In this document: positions 1 through 7,519 of the stretch, in pieces
Layout: each line of letters begins with the position of its first letter
How positions within the stretch are numbered: position 1 is the first letter of the stretch
Assembly (NCBI GenBank): GCA_036556085.1
Contig: DATBKE010000169.1
Coordinates: forward strand, 1-19,954
Source of the DNA: JACCTH01 sp036556085
Lineage (GTDB): Bacteria > Actinomycetota > Acidimicrobiia > Spongiisociales > ZC4RG35
Length of the DNA stretch: 19,954 nucleotides
Reading direction: 5' to 3'
Position numbers and translations under genes: made by a program
Notes under the pieces: model-generated
Database searches by the model: none
What the model saw: only the letters and a program-made list of their open reading frames with translations
Told to the model about the DNA's origin: nothing

Positions 1-773
1 CCCGCAACGATCAACGGTCCGTTACCCGACATCTCCATGATCGAACGTTTGAGACCCATCGCCGCCACGATCCGCTTTCCCGTCTCGGACGAACCGGTAA
101 AGCTGATCCCTTGGATCGAGGGATGGGTGACCAGCCATTCGCCCACGTCGCCGTCACCAGGAATCACCGAAAGGGCTCCTTTCGGGAACCCCGCCTCTTC
201 TATCACCCGAGCGGCTTCGAGCATCGCCCAGCAGGTATGGGAAGGCGGCTTGACGATGATGGCGTTGCCGGTGGCCAGGCCAGGCCCGACAGTCTCCATC
301 GGAATCATCACCGGGAAGTTCCAAGGCGTGATCGACGCCCAGACACCGACCGGTCGTCTCACTGTGAACATGCGGCGATTCCGCTCGGTGGTGGGAATGA
401 GCTCGCCCTTCAGCCGCTTCACATCCTCAGCGGCGATGTGCAGGTAGTCGCCCGATTCGGCGATGTCGTCGATCGCCTCGGCCCGCCACGGCTTGCCTTG
501 CTCCATGGTGAGTATCCGGGCGATTTCTCCCACCCGCCCTTGCCACAACTCATGCGCCTTGAGACAGAGCTCGGCTCGCTCGAACGCCGACCAATGTCGC
601 ATTTCCTCCGAGGCCGCATGTGCAGCCGCCACCGCCCGATCGACGTCTGCCTGCGAGGCGCGGGGCACGGTGGCCAGGTGCTCGCCGGTACCTGGCGATC
701 GCAGCTCGTAGGTGCCTTCGCCCGTTCCGGCGGTCCATTCCCCGGCGATGAAGAGCTCGAGCTGTGTCACCAC
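1..773 (-). CDS. aldehyde dehydrogenase, NAD(P)-dependent (partial, C-terminus outside window)
   Basis: At least 257 residues of an ALDH-superfamily enzyme that oxidises an aldehyde to a carboxylate; the reading frame stays open through base 1. Counting from the GTG at 773, visible signatures are SITPWNFP with the oxyanion Asn at 152, the cofactor-binding Lys at 175 (in VKPPSHT), the Rossmann loop FTGSSETG at 225-232, and MEMSGNGP carrying the general-base Glu at 247. The catalytic Cys domain lies beyond the edge, so activity cannot be judged. The usual KPSE element reads KPPS. GTG at 773 or 770 is preferred over an in-frame ATG at 824 because that would overlap the divergent gene and because TACTGT (787-782) sits 8 nt before 773. 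It faces the aminotransferase/oxidase pair and may oxidise the aldehyde those enzymes make; this is inference. Substrate unknown. Confidence 0.9.
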   Translation of the reverse strand, partial: MVTQLELFIAGEWTAGTGEGTYELRSPGTGEHLATVPRASQADVDRAVAAAHAASEEMRHWSAFERAELCLKAHELWQGRVGEIARILTMEQGKPWRAEAIDDIAESGDYLHIAAEDVKRLKGELIPTTERNRRMFTVRRPVGVWASITPWNFPVMIPMETVGPGLATGNAIIVKPPSHTCWAMLEAARVIEEAGFPKGALSVIPGDGDVGEWLVTHPSIQGISFTGSSETGKRIVAAMGLKRSIMEMSGNGPLIVA

Positions 774-816
774 GGGCCGCGACAGTAGTGGTCCCCGGGT
801 TAGATTTCCCCCAGCG
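774..816. promoter_or_regulatory. compact divergent promoter region, two -10-like boxes
   Basis: Only 43 nt separate the two start codons. The plus strand carries TAGATT at 801-806, 10 nt before the ATG at 817. The minus strand carries TACTGT at 787-782, 8 nt before the GTG at 773. Both match the actinobacterial TANNNT -10 pattern and predict leaderless transcripts. No good -35 box is seen for either. Polymerase footprints at the two sites would overlap. Confidence 0.5.
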
Positions 817-2166
817 ATGAGCATGCAAGGACCCCGGACCGGCGAGTGGTTTGCGCGTGCTCGCAACAGCCTCGTCAACGGCGTTTCCAGTGGCTTCCGT
901 TATCTAGGTGACGAAGACACCATCGTTATCGACCGGGGAGAGGGCGCCTACGTCTACGACATGGACGGCAAGCGCTACATCGATTACCAATGCGCCTGGG
1001 GTCCGATCATCCTCGGCCACGCCGATCCAGTGGTGACCGAGGCAGTGGTGGCGGCAGCCCGTGAAGGGACCACCTTTGCCATGACCCAGCGTCGCGAAGT
1101 GGAAGCGGCCGAGGCCGTCCTCGAGGCAGTCGAGTGGGCAGACCGCATCCGATTCACCAACACCGGCACTGAAGCAACCATGCACGCCCTGCGCTTGGCT
1201 CGGGGCTGGGCGGGGCGCGACCTGATCGTCAAGTTCGAGGGTCACTATCACGGCACTCACGACTATGTCCTCTTCACCACGGCCGGGGCGCCGCCGGCCC
1301 ACCTCGGCTCCCGCCTGCGCCCGATCCCGTTTCAAAACTCGAGCGGGATTCCCGAGGGCATTCGGAGTTACGTGAGGACCCTGCCCTTCAACGACACCAC
1401 TGCCCTCCTCGACTACTTCGCCGACTACGGACACCAGACGGCAGCGGTGATCATCGAGCCGGCCGCCGGCAACGCCTTCGGCATCCTTCCCGAACCCGGA
1501 TTCCTCGAGACCGTGCGCCGGCTGTGCACGGAGTCGGAAACGGTTCTGATCTTCGATGAGGTCAAGACCGGTTTCCGTTTTGCGCTTGGCGGCGCGGTCG
1601 AGACCTTCGGAGTGGTCCCGGACATCGCCACTTATGCCAAAGCTCTCGGCAACGGCTTCCCGGTGGCGGCCGTCGCCTTATCCACCGAGATGGTCGACGG
1701 CTGGCGACTCGGTGGCATTGCCCAAGCCGGCACCTACGGCGGCAATGGCGTTTCCACCGCGGCCGCCAAAGCCACTCTCTCCCAGTTACAGACCACCGAT
1801 GCCTACGCCCGGATCGAGAAGGTGGGTGTGGCATTGATGGAGGGCCTTGCCCGGGTCCTGGTCGAATTCGGCGTCGAGAGCCAGGTCATTGGCCATCCGT
1901 CGATGTTCTCGATCTATTTGGGCGAGGGCCGACCCACCGAGTACCGCGACATCGCCGGTCACGACGCTCGCCTCTATTCGGCCGTAATTGCGGGAATGAT
2001 CCACCGGGGAGTGATGCCGTGCATCGATGCTCGTGAACCCTGGTTCATCTCGGCCGCCCACAGCATGGAGGATGTGGCTCAGACGCTGGAGGTTTTCTCC
2101 GACGCCCTGGTCTCGGCGCTGGAACTGGCGGGGTCGCTTCCCTCCCATCTCGACGAGGCAGATTGA
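817..2166 (+). CDS. class III aminotransferase, glutamate-1-semialdehyde aminomutase-like
   Basis: A 449-residue PLP enzyme of fold type I. Family signatures are clear: TGTEA (116-120), EGHYHG (141-146), the DEVKTGFR segment with the pyridine-nitrogen Asp at 247, and YAKALGNGFP with the Schiff-base Lys at 275. The whole length resembles HemL (glutamate-1-semialdehyde 2,1-aminomutase). The context is not haem synthesis, however: the gene is coupled to an FAD amine-oxidase-like gene and faces an aldehyde dehydrogenase. A catabolic aminotransferase or an aminomutase acting on another amino acid is therefore as likely, and I give no hemL symbol. ATG 817 is chosen because it begins the conserved region, follows TAGATT by 10 nt, and lacks any Shine-Dalgarno, consistent with leaderless expression. 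The reading frame also extends upstream to 712, but that part shows no homology and runs over the divergent gene. Confidence 0.88.
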   Translation: MSMQGPRTGEWFARARNSLVNGVSSGFRYLGDEDTIVIDRGEGAYVYDMDGKRYIDYQCAWGPIILGHADPVVTEAVVAAAREGTTFAMTQRREVEAAEAVLEAVEWADRIRFTNTGTEATMHALRLARGWAGRDLIVKFEGHYHGTHDYVLFTTAGAPPAHLGSRLRPIPFQNSSGIPEGIRSYVRTLPFNDTTALLDYFADYGHQTAAVIIEPAAGNAFGILPEPGFLETVRRLCTESETVLIFDEVKTGFRFALGGAVETFGVVPDIATYAKALGNGFPVAAVALSTEMVDGWRLGGIAQAGTYGGNGVSTAAAKATLSQLQTTDAYARIEKVGVALMEGLARVLVEFGVESQVIGHPSMFSIYLGEGRPTEYRDIAGHDARLYSAVIAGMIHRGVMPCIDAREPWFISAAHSMEDVAQTLEVFSDALVSALELAGSLPSHLDEAD

Positions 2167-3536
2167 ATCCGTATCGGTCGCTCAGTCTCTGGCACGACAC
2201 CACAACCGATCCACTCGAACCCCGACCGGCGCTTGCGGGTGACACCGACGCCGACGTGGCGATCGTCGGGGCCGGCTACACCGGGCTGTGGACGGCCTAT
2301 TACCTGAAGCGAGCACAACCCGATCTGCGCGTCGTCGTCATCGAAGCAGAGATTGCTGGATACGGCGCCTCGGGACGAAACGGAGGTTGGTGCGCGGGCG
2401 AGATCGCCGGCAACCGGGAACGGTTGCGAAAGGCCCACGGGCGCGAGGCAGTGGTTGCTCTCTACCGCGAGATGTTCCGGACGGTGGATGAGGTTGGCAA
2501 AGCCGCGGCCGCCGAAGGCATCGATTGCGACTTCCAGAAGGGTGGCATCCTCACTTTTGCCACCAACGAAGCCCACGTGACAAGTCTTCGGGAGACGCTG
2601 GCAGACGAGCGCCAATGGGGATTCGACGAGTCCGATTTTGCTTGGCTCTCCCCGGCCGAATTGCCAGGCCAGGTGTCGGGAGCTCTCGGTGCCATATTTA
2701 CGCCGCACGGGGCAGCTATCCATCCTTTCAAACTCGTGCGCGGGCTGGCCCGCGTGGTCAACGAGCTTGGGGTGAGCATTCTCGAACAGACCCGGGCGAC
2801 TCACATCAACCCCGGCATGGTTAGGACCGACCGGGGCACGGTGCGAGCGCAATCCGTAATCCGGGCGACCGAGGTCTTCAGCGTCAACTTTTCGGGCCAT
2901 AACCGCGACTTCGTTCCCGCCTACTCGCTGATGGTGGCCACGGAACCGCTTGGCTCCGACTTCTGGGACTCCCATGGATTCGCCCGACGCGAGGTCTTTA
3001 ACGATGCCCGCCAGCTCATCATCTATGGCCAACGAACCGCCGACGATCGCCTCGCCTTCGGTGGGAGGGGGGCGCGTTATCACTTTGGCTCAAACCTCCG
3101 TTCGGATTACGACCGCCAGCCCCGGGTTCATGATGCCGTAGCGAACATTCTTCGGAGCTTGTTCCCTGAGGTCGCCGGAACTCGAATTACCCACCGCTGG
3201 GGTGGGGCGGTGGCCTTGCCTCGCGATTGGAGGCCGGCGGTGGTTTATGACCGAGGAACGGGTCTCGGTCACGCCGGTGGCTACGCCGGCGAGGGAGTAG
3301 CCGCGTCCAATCTTGCTGGGCGAACCCTCGCCGACTTGATCCTCGGCTGCGATACCGATATCACTCGATTGCCTTGGGTTGGTCATCGCTCGCCGAAGTG
3401 GGAGCCGGAACCACTGCGGTTTATCGGCGCCAACCTCGCTACCGCCTTGGCCCCGGCGGCCGATCGGATCGAGAGCCGAACCGGAAAGCCCTCACGGTTT
3501 TTGACCGGCGCTCTGCGAATGTTGACGGGTCGCTGA
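2163..3536 (+). CDS. FAD-dependent oxidoreductase, DAO family (PuuB-like)
   Basis: A 457-residue flavoprotein of the D-amino-acid oxidase (DAO) fold. The N-terminus has the dinucleotide-binding motif VAIVGAGYTG (about 32-41), an acidic residue ending the second strand (Glu61), and the GASGRNGGW element (68-76) typical of gamma-glutamylputrescine oxidase-like enzymes, which deaminate primary or secondary amines to aldehydes with release of H2O2. A C-terminal GYAGEGVAASN segment closes the FAD site. It starts with TTG at 2163, overlapping the stop of the aminotransferase (TTGA, 4 nt), so the two are translationally coupled. No signal peptide is evident. Substrate cannot be read from the sequence; polyamine or amino-acid catabolism with the adjacent ALDH is inferred. 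Confidence 0.88.
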   Translation: MNPYRSLSLWHDTTTDPLEPRPALAGDTDADVAIVGAGYTGLWTAYYLKRAQPDLRVVVIEAEIAGYGASGRNGGWCAGEIAGNRERLRKAHGREAVVALYREMFRTVDEVGKAAAAEGIDCDFQKGGILTFATNEAHVTSLRETLADERQWGFDESDFAWLSPAELPGQVSGALGAIFTPHGAAIHPFKLVRGLARVVNELGVSILEQTRATHINPGMVRTDRGTVRAQSVIRATEVFSVNFSGHNRDFVPAYSLMVATEPLGSDFWDSHGFARREVFNDARQLIIYGQRTADDRLAFGGRGARYHFGSNLRSDYDRQPRVHDAVANILRSLFPEVAGTRITHRWGGAVALPRDWRPAVVYDRGTGLGHAGGYAGEGVAASNLAGRTLADLILGCDTDITRLPWVGHRSPKWEPEPLRFIGANLATALAPAADRIESRTGKPSRFLTGALRMLTGR

Positions 3537-3554
3537 GCCTGCCAAACACCCTGG

Positions 3555-3560
3555 TAGAAA
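3555..3560 (+). promoter_or_regulatory. -10-like box of lysA
   Basis: TAGAAA lies 6 nt before the GTG start at 3567 and no Shine-Dalgarno is present. It matches five of the six positions expected for a TANNNT-type leaderless promoter only if the final T is relaxed, so this is one of the weaker cases in the window. Confidence 0.3.
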
Positions 3561-3566
3561 AGCGCT

Positions 3567-4838
3567 GTGAGTGTCGTCCCGTTCTCGCTGCTTCCCGAGA
3601 GTTCGGAAGTTGCCGGTGATGGTTCACTGTGGATTGGGGGATGCTCGGTGCTCGATCTCGCAACAGAATTCGGGACCCCGCTTTTCATTTACGACGAGGC
3701 ACACCTGCGAGCGCGGTGCCGGGAAACGGTGGCCGCCTTCGGCGATCAGGCGGTTTATGCCGGTAAGGCATTTCTGTGCCTGGCGATGGCCAAGCTCGCC
3801 CACGAGGAAGGGCTCCGGATCGATGTCGCGAGCGGAGGAGAGCTGTTCGTGGCCCTGGCCGCCGGTGTTCCGGGGAAGCGCCTGGTGATGCATGGGAACA
3901 ACAAATCGATGGACGAATTAGAGGCGGCGGCCAAAGCGGGAGTCGGGAGGCTGGTGGTCGACAGCTTCGATGAGCTTGACCGCATCATCGAGCTTCACGA
4001 TCGCACCGGCCACGTTTTCGATGCCTTGATCAGAGTCACGCCGGGCATCGAAGCCCACACCCATCACTATGTCGCCACCGGCCAGGACGACTCCAAGTTT
4101 GGGTTCACCCTTTCCACCGGGGTGGCGAGCGCCGCCGTCAACGCTGCCCGCACCAACCCCGGCATCAGGCTGCGGGGATGCCATCTCCACATTGGCTCCC
4201 AGGTTTTCCGAATCAGTTCGTTCTCCTCGGCTCTGGCGGCAATGGCCGACTTCGTTCGTTCCCACCAGCTGGAGGAGCTGTCGATGGGTGGCGGTCTGGG
4301 AGTGGCCTATGTGGCCGGGGAAGAGGCTCCATCGATCACCGAATATGCCGGAATTCTCAAGACGGCGGCCGATGATGCCGGCCTCGATGTGATTCTCTCC
4401 GCCGAGCCCGGAAGGGCGATCGCGGCCGCCGCCGCGATCACCGTCTACACCGTCGGGACGGTAAAGGAAATCCCTGGCATCCGTACCTATGTGTCCGTCG
4501 ACGGTGGCATGAGCGACAACCCGCGGCCAGTCCTCTATGGCTCAGGTTATGAAGCCTTCCTCCCGCGGGCGGTGGGCACAGAACGCACGCGGAGAGTGCG
4601 GGTGGTGGGCAAGCACTGTGAGAGCGGAGATGTGCTGGTGCGAGACGCTCTGGTCCCGGAGGATCTGATGGTGGGCGATTTCCTGGCGATGCCCGTGACC
4701 GGTGCCTACGGGCAGTCGATGGGCTCGAACTACAACAAGGTGCCCCGACCGGCAGTGGTCTTCGTGTCGGCCGGCGTAGCCCGGGTGGTAGTGGAGCGGG
4801 AGTCCTTCGAGGACCTGATCCGCAACGACGTTCTTTAA
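3567..4838 (+). CDS. lysA: diaminopimelate decarboxylase
   Basis: A 423-residue fold-type III PLP decarboxylase that converts meso-diaminopimelate to L-lysine and CO2, the last step of lysine synthesis. The N-terminal alanine-racemase-like barrel has the PLP Lys at 67 (VYAGKAF), HIGSQ at 208-212, a glycine loop GGG at 241-243 and EPGR at 280-283. The C-terminal domain has CESGD at 351-355, whose Cys completes the neighbouring subunit's active site, and YGQSMGSNYN (381-390). Every expected catalytic feature is present. GTG 3567 gives a normal N-terminus and is 30 nt after the oxidase stop. It is not beside other lysine or threonine genes; its 3' end overlaps the convergent AlkZ-like gene by 4 nt. 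A role in catabolic decarboxylation of another basic amino acid cannot be excluded given the upstream genes. Confidence 0.9.
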   Translation: MSVVPFSLLPESSEVAGDGSLWIGGCSVLDLATEFGTPLFIYDEAHLRARCRETVAAFGDQAVYAGKAFLCLAMAKLAHEEGLRIDVASGGELFVALAAGVPGKRLVMHGNNKSMDELEAAAKAGVGRLVVDSFDELDRIIELHDRTGHVFDALIRVTPGIEAHTHHYVATGQDDSKFGFTLSTGVASAAVNAARTNPGIRLRGCHLHIGSQVFRISSFSSALAAMADFVRSHQLEELSMGGGLGVAYVAGEEAPSITEYAGILKTAADDAGLDVILSAEPGRAIAAAAAITVYTVGTVKEIPGIRTYVSVDGGMSDNPRPVLYGSGYEAFLPRAVGTERTRRVRVVGKHCESGDVLVRDALVPEDLMVGDFLAMPVTGAYGQSMGSNYNKVPRPAVVFVSAGVARVVVERESFEDLIRNDVL

Positions 4839-5845
4839 GAACAGAACTCCCGAAGTCGCTCTCGTTCCTCATCGAGCTGGATGGTTGAGCTGCGGTCGAG
4901 GGGCTCGAAGGCATTGATGGTGATATCGCCAGCCTCGAATTTCCACGTTCCCGCCACCTGCCCGTCAATCAGGAAGGTGTTGTGCGAGTGGGGGGTCTTG
5001 GTGTTGAAGATTCGGGAGCGATAGCGCTCGGGGAGAATCTGGGTGCGACGAGCATGGACCAAGAGGGCGGCATCCCAGACCGGAATGAATCGCGGGGGAA
5101 CCGGGGTGTCGGGGTCCGGCAAGAGCCCGCCTTCGACATCAAAGAGCTGGACCCCCTGGGGCCCCCGAGACGTGGGGTATTCGGCCATGAGGGGTCGAAT
5201 CTGAGAGGAACGGAGGCCGAGGAAAGTGGCGGCATCGGCAACCGCGGCGGGCCCAAAGGCCCGCAGATAGCGGTCGACCATTTCCCGACGCGCCAACTCG
5301 GGATCGATCGGCTTGGTTGGCAGCAACCCATAGAGATCGGCGCGGCGTTTATCCCAGGTGCCGGACGGCGGAACGCGGATGAGGTCGAGGTAGGTGAGCG
5401 CGCCGTTCCAGGTGGCTGAATCGATGCCCAGGTGCTTCACCAGGAGGTTTCTCGGTTGCGGCCCATTCTTGAGTGCGGCTTCGATCTCCTTTGCCACCCG
5501 TTGCATTTCCAACTGGTCGTGGCGGCCGGTAGCTCGGAACCACCATGCGGTGCGCTCCTCCCGGACCGCGGCGTTGGAGATATGAAAAAGCTCCGGAGTT
5601 ACCAGGTGGATCGTGCTCCGGATAGTTGTTCCCTGGACCACTTCTCCTCGCTCCAGCGCAGATGTGAGGTGGTCGCGTCGGAACCCGATCAACCGGCTCC
5701 AAAGCGAGATGTAACCCGCCGGTGCGTATTGGTTCTGAATTCCGGCGATGCGGTCGAGTGCCTGCGGAATCGACAAGTCAGACCGATCGAGATAGAGCTG
5801 ACGGGCCAGCAGGGCCCGATTTAGTGCACGCTCGGAAAGCATCAC
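4835..5845 (-). CDS. winged-helix DNA-binding protein, HTH_42/AlkZ-like (putative DNA glycosylase)
   Basis: A 336-residue member of the HTH_42 family (YcaQ/AlkZ/AlkX), proteins built of tandem winged helices that excise alkylated or cross-linked bases. Seen here: the N-terminal helix LSERALNRALLARQ, then AGIQNQYAP with Gln37 and Gln39, the place of the catalytic Q-x-Q motif in AlkZ as I recall it, followed by LWSR, the GTTIRSTIHLV strand-turn (about 73-83), and a C-terminal NTFLIDGQVAGTWKFE segment typical of the family. The middle residue is Asn rather than the hydrophobic residue usual in AlkZ. Translation begins at GTG 5845 or the ATG directly after it; the codon before is a stop. It is divergent from the ThDP enzyme, with a long inverted repeat between them. 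DNA repair is inferred from the family; a regulator role is possible. Confidence 0.8.
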   Translation of the reverse strand: MMLSERALNRALLARQLYLDRSDLSIPQALDRIAGIQNQYAPAGYISLWSRLIGFRRDHLTSALERGEVVQGTTIRSTIHLVTPELFHISNAAVREERTAWWFRATGRHDQLEMQRVAKEIEAALKNGPQPRNLLVKHLGIDSATWNGALTYLDLIRVPPSGTWDKRRADLYGLLPTKPIDPELARREMVDRYLRAFGPAAVADAATFLGLRSSQIRPLMAEYPTSRGPQGVQLFDVEGGLLPDPDTPVPPRFIPVWDAALLVHARRTQILPERYRSRIFNTKTPHSHNTFLIDGQVAGTWKFEAGDITINAFEPLDRSSTIQLDEERERLREFCS

Positions 5846-5846
5846 T

Positions 5847-5898
5847 CATTCTTGCGTAACATCGCGCCCTTAATCCCGGGGGTTTTTACGCAGGAATG
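5847..5898. repeat. 13-bp inverted repeat spanning a divergent promoter region
   Basis: The left arm CATTCTTGCGTAA (5847-5859) and right arm TTACGCAGGAATG (5886-5898) are reverse complements at 12 of 13 positions, separated by 26 nt. The right arm ends in the ATG start of the ThDP enzyme; the left arm begins 1 nt beyond the start of the AlkZ-like gene. This could be an operator for a dimeric regulator acting on both genes, or a stem in a 5' leader. A TAACAT box (5857-5862) overlaps the left arm and could serve as -10 for the plus-strand gene. Confidence 0.6.
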
Positions 5899-7503
5899 AA
5901 GATTCACGGCGGACAGCTCGTCGCTCGGGCCCTCAAGGCCGAAGGGGTCGACACGATCTTCACCCTCTCGGGCGGACACATCGTCGCCATCCTCGACGGT
6001 TGCGTCCAGGAGGGCATCCGCATCGTCGATGTGCGTCACGAGCAAGCCGCGGCTCACGCCGCCGAGGCCTACAGCCGGCTGACCGGGCGGCTGGGAGTGG
6101 CGATTGTCACGGCCGGACCGGGGGTCACCGACACCATCACCGCCGTCGCCAACGCCTGGTTTGCCTCGACGCCGATGCTGGTGATCGGTGGTCGCCACCT
6201 CCTCCGCCAGGAGCTGAAGGGCGGGCTCCAGGAGATGAATCATCCCCAGTTGTTTGCCGGCATTACTGCCTGGGCCGCTACCGCCTGGCAAACGGAACGT
6301 CTACCCGACTACGTCGCCACTGCGAGTCGATACGCGTTCAGCGGCCGGGGAGCGCCCGTTTTCTTGGACATTCCTATGGACGTTCAATTCGATGTCGTTG
6401 ACGAAGAGACCGTCCTCTGGCCCCGCGGCTACCGGCCCCTCAGCCAAGCCGGGACCGACACCGAAACTCTCGAGGCCATCGAGGCGGCGCTGGCCGAGGC
6501 GAGCCGGCCAGTGATCTTTGCTGGGGCGGGTGGGGTCGTTCTGCAGGAGCTGGCCGAGGCCATGAATGCCCCCACCTTCGTCAACGGGCGGGGGCGGGGG
6601 TCCTTGCCCTATGGCCACCGTTTGCTCGGCAACCACGCTCGCAGCCAGGCCCTAGCTACGGCCGACGTTGTCCTGGCGCTCGGGGTCGATTGGGACTTTC
6701 GCACCAATTACGGCGAGCGGGTAAATCCGGGTGCCCACGTGATTCAGATCGACGCCGAAGCCACCAAGGTTGGTTGGAACCGGCCCGTCGACCTCGGTGT
6801 GGTCGCCGACCCGATGGCGGTCGCTACCCAACTTCTCGGTCTCTCGCTACCGAGCGCCGACGTTGGCTGGGTGGCCGAGATCGCGGCGGCCGAGAAAGCG
6901 CGACAGGATGAGCTCGAAAAAGAAGCTGCCACCTCAGCCCCTGGCCTCGTGTCCCCCCAGCGATTCGCCAAGGAGGTTGGAGAGTTTTTTGGTCGCGACT
7001 CAGTCGTGGCCCTCGACGGCGGCGACATCGTTTCCACCACCGCTCGCTGGCTTCAAGTGTCGAACCCTGGCCACGTACTCGACCCGGGGCCATTTGGAAC
7101 CCTCGGGACCGGCGCTCCCTTCGCCCTGGCGGCACAGGTGGCGTACCCGGACAAGCTGGTGGGTGTCGTATTCGGCGACGGGGCCTTCGGGTTCAACGGA
7201 TTTGAGTTCGACACGCTGATTCGCCTCGGCTTGCCGGTCGTGGCGGTAATGGGAAACGACGGGGTCTGGGGCAACATCAAGACCTTCCACACGATGATGT
7301 ATCCCGAGCGAGTGGTGGCTGCCGACCTCGGGCGCCGCCCCTATCACGATGTGGTCAGCGCTCTGGGTGGCCATGGCGAGTTGGTGACAGATCCCGAGGA
7401 CCTCGCCCCGGCTCTCAAGAGGGCCCGCGCCTCGGGTTTGCCTTCTCTCGTGAATGTCCACATCGCCGAGACGATGCGGATGAGTTCCAACTACTCCCAG
7501 TAG
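5896..7503 (+). CDS. thiamine-diphosphate-dependent enzyme, acetolactate synthase-like
   Basis: A 535-residue ThDP enzyme of the POX/AHAS family. Domain order is Pyr domain (about 1-170), with the activating Glu49 in DVRHEQAAAHAAEAYSR; central Rossmann domain (about 190-330); and PP domain (about 350-535) with the Mg-ThDP motif opening GDGAFGFNGFE at 427 and closing at Asn454 in MGNDGVWG. The family includes acetolactate synthase large subunits, oxalyl-CoA decarboxylase and 2-hydroxyacyl-CoA lyases. No ilvN regulatory subunit and no ilvC is nearby, so a branched-chain amino acid role is doubtful; a carboligase or lyase on another 2-keto or 2-hydroxyacyl substrate fits better. AGGA immediately abuts the ATG, too close for a normal Shine-Dalgarno. 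It ends 16 nt before the convergent uppP. Confidence 0.85.
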   Translation: MKIHGGQLVARALKAEGVDTIFTLSGGHIVAILDGCVQEGIRIVDVRHEQAAAHAAEAYSRLTGRLGVAIVTAGPGVTDTITAVANAWFASTPMLVIGGRHLLRQELKGGLQEMNHPQLFAGITAWAATAWQTERLPDYVATASRYAFSGRGAPVFLDIPMDVQFDVVDEETVLWPRGYRPLSQAGTDTETLEAIEAALAEASRPVIFAGAGGVVLQELAEAMNAPTFVNGRGRGSLPYGHRLLGNHARSQALATADVVLALGVDWDFRTNYGERVNPGAHVIQIDAEATKVGWNRPVDLGVVADPMAVATQLLGLSLPSADVGWVAEIAAAEKARQDELEKEAATSAPGLVSPQRFAKEVGEFFGRDSVVALDGGDIVSTTARWLQVSNPGHVLDPGPFGTLGTGAPFALAAQVAYPDKLVGVVFGDGAFGFNGFEFDTLIRLGLPVVAVMGNDGVWGNIKTFHTMMYPERVVAADLGRRPYHDVVSALGGHGELVTDPEDLAPALKRARASGLPSLVNVHIAETMRMSSNYSQ

Positions 7504-7519
7504 CTTTTCAGGCGACAGG

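Noticed and set aside
712..816. 35-residue N-terminal extension of the aminotransferase starting at 712
   Set aside because: Would overlap the divergent ALDH gene, has no family similarity, and ATG 817 has a promoter box at ideal distance.
774..824. ATG at 824 as start of the aldehyde dehydrogenase
   Set aside because: Would overlap the start of the divergent aminotransferase; the extra residues are not family-like.
2079..3083. 334-codon open frame on the minus strand opposite the FAD oxidase
   Set aside because: Antisense to a gene with clear motifs; its translation shows no recognisable domain and such long shadows are expected in GC-rich DNA.
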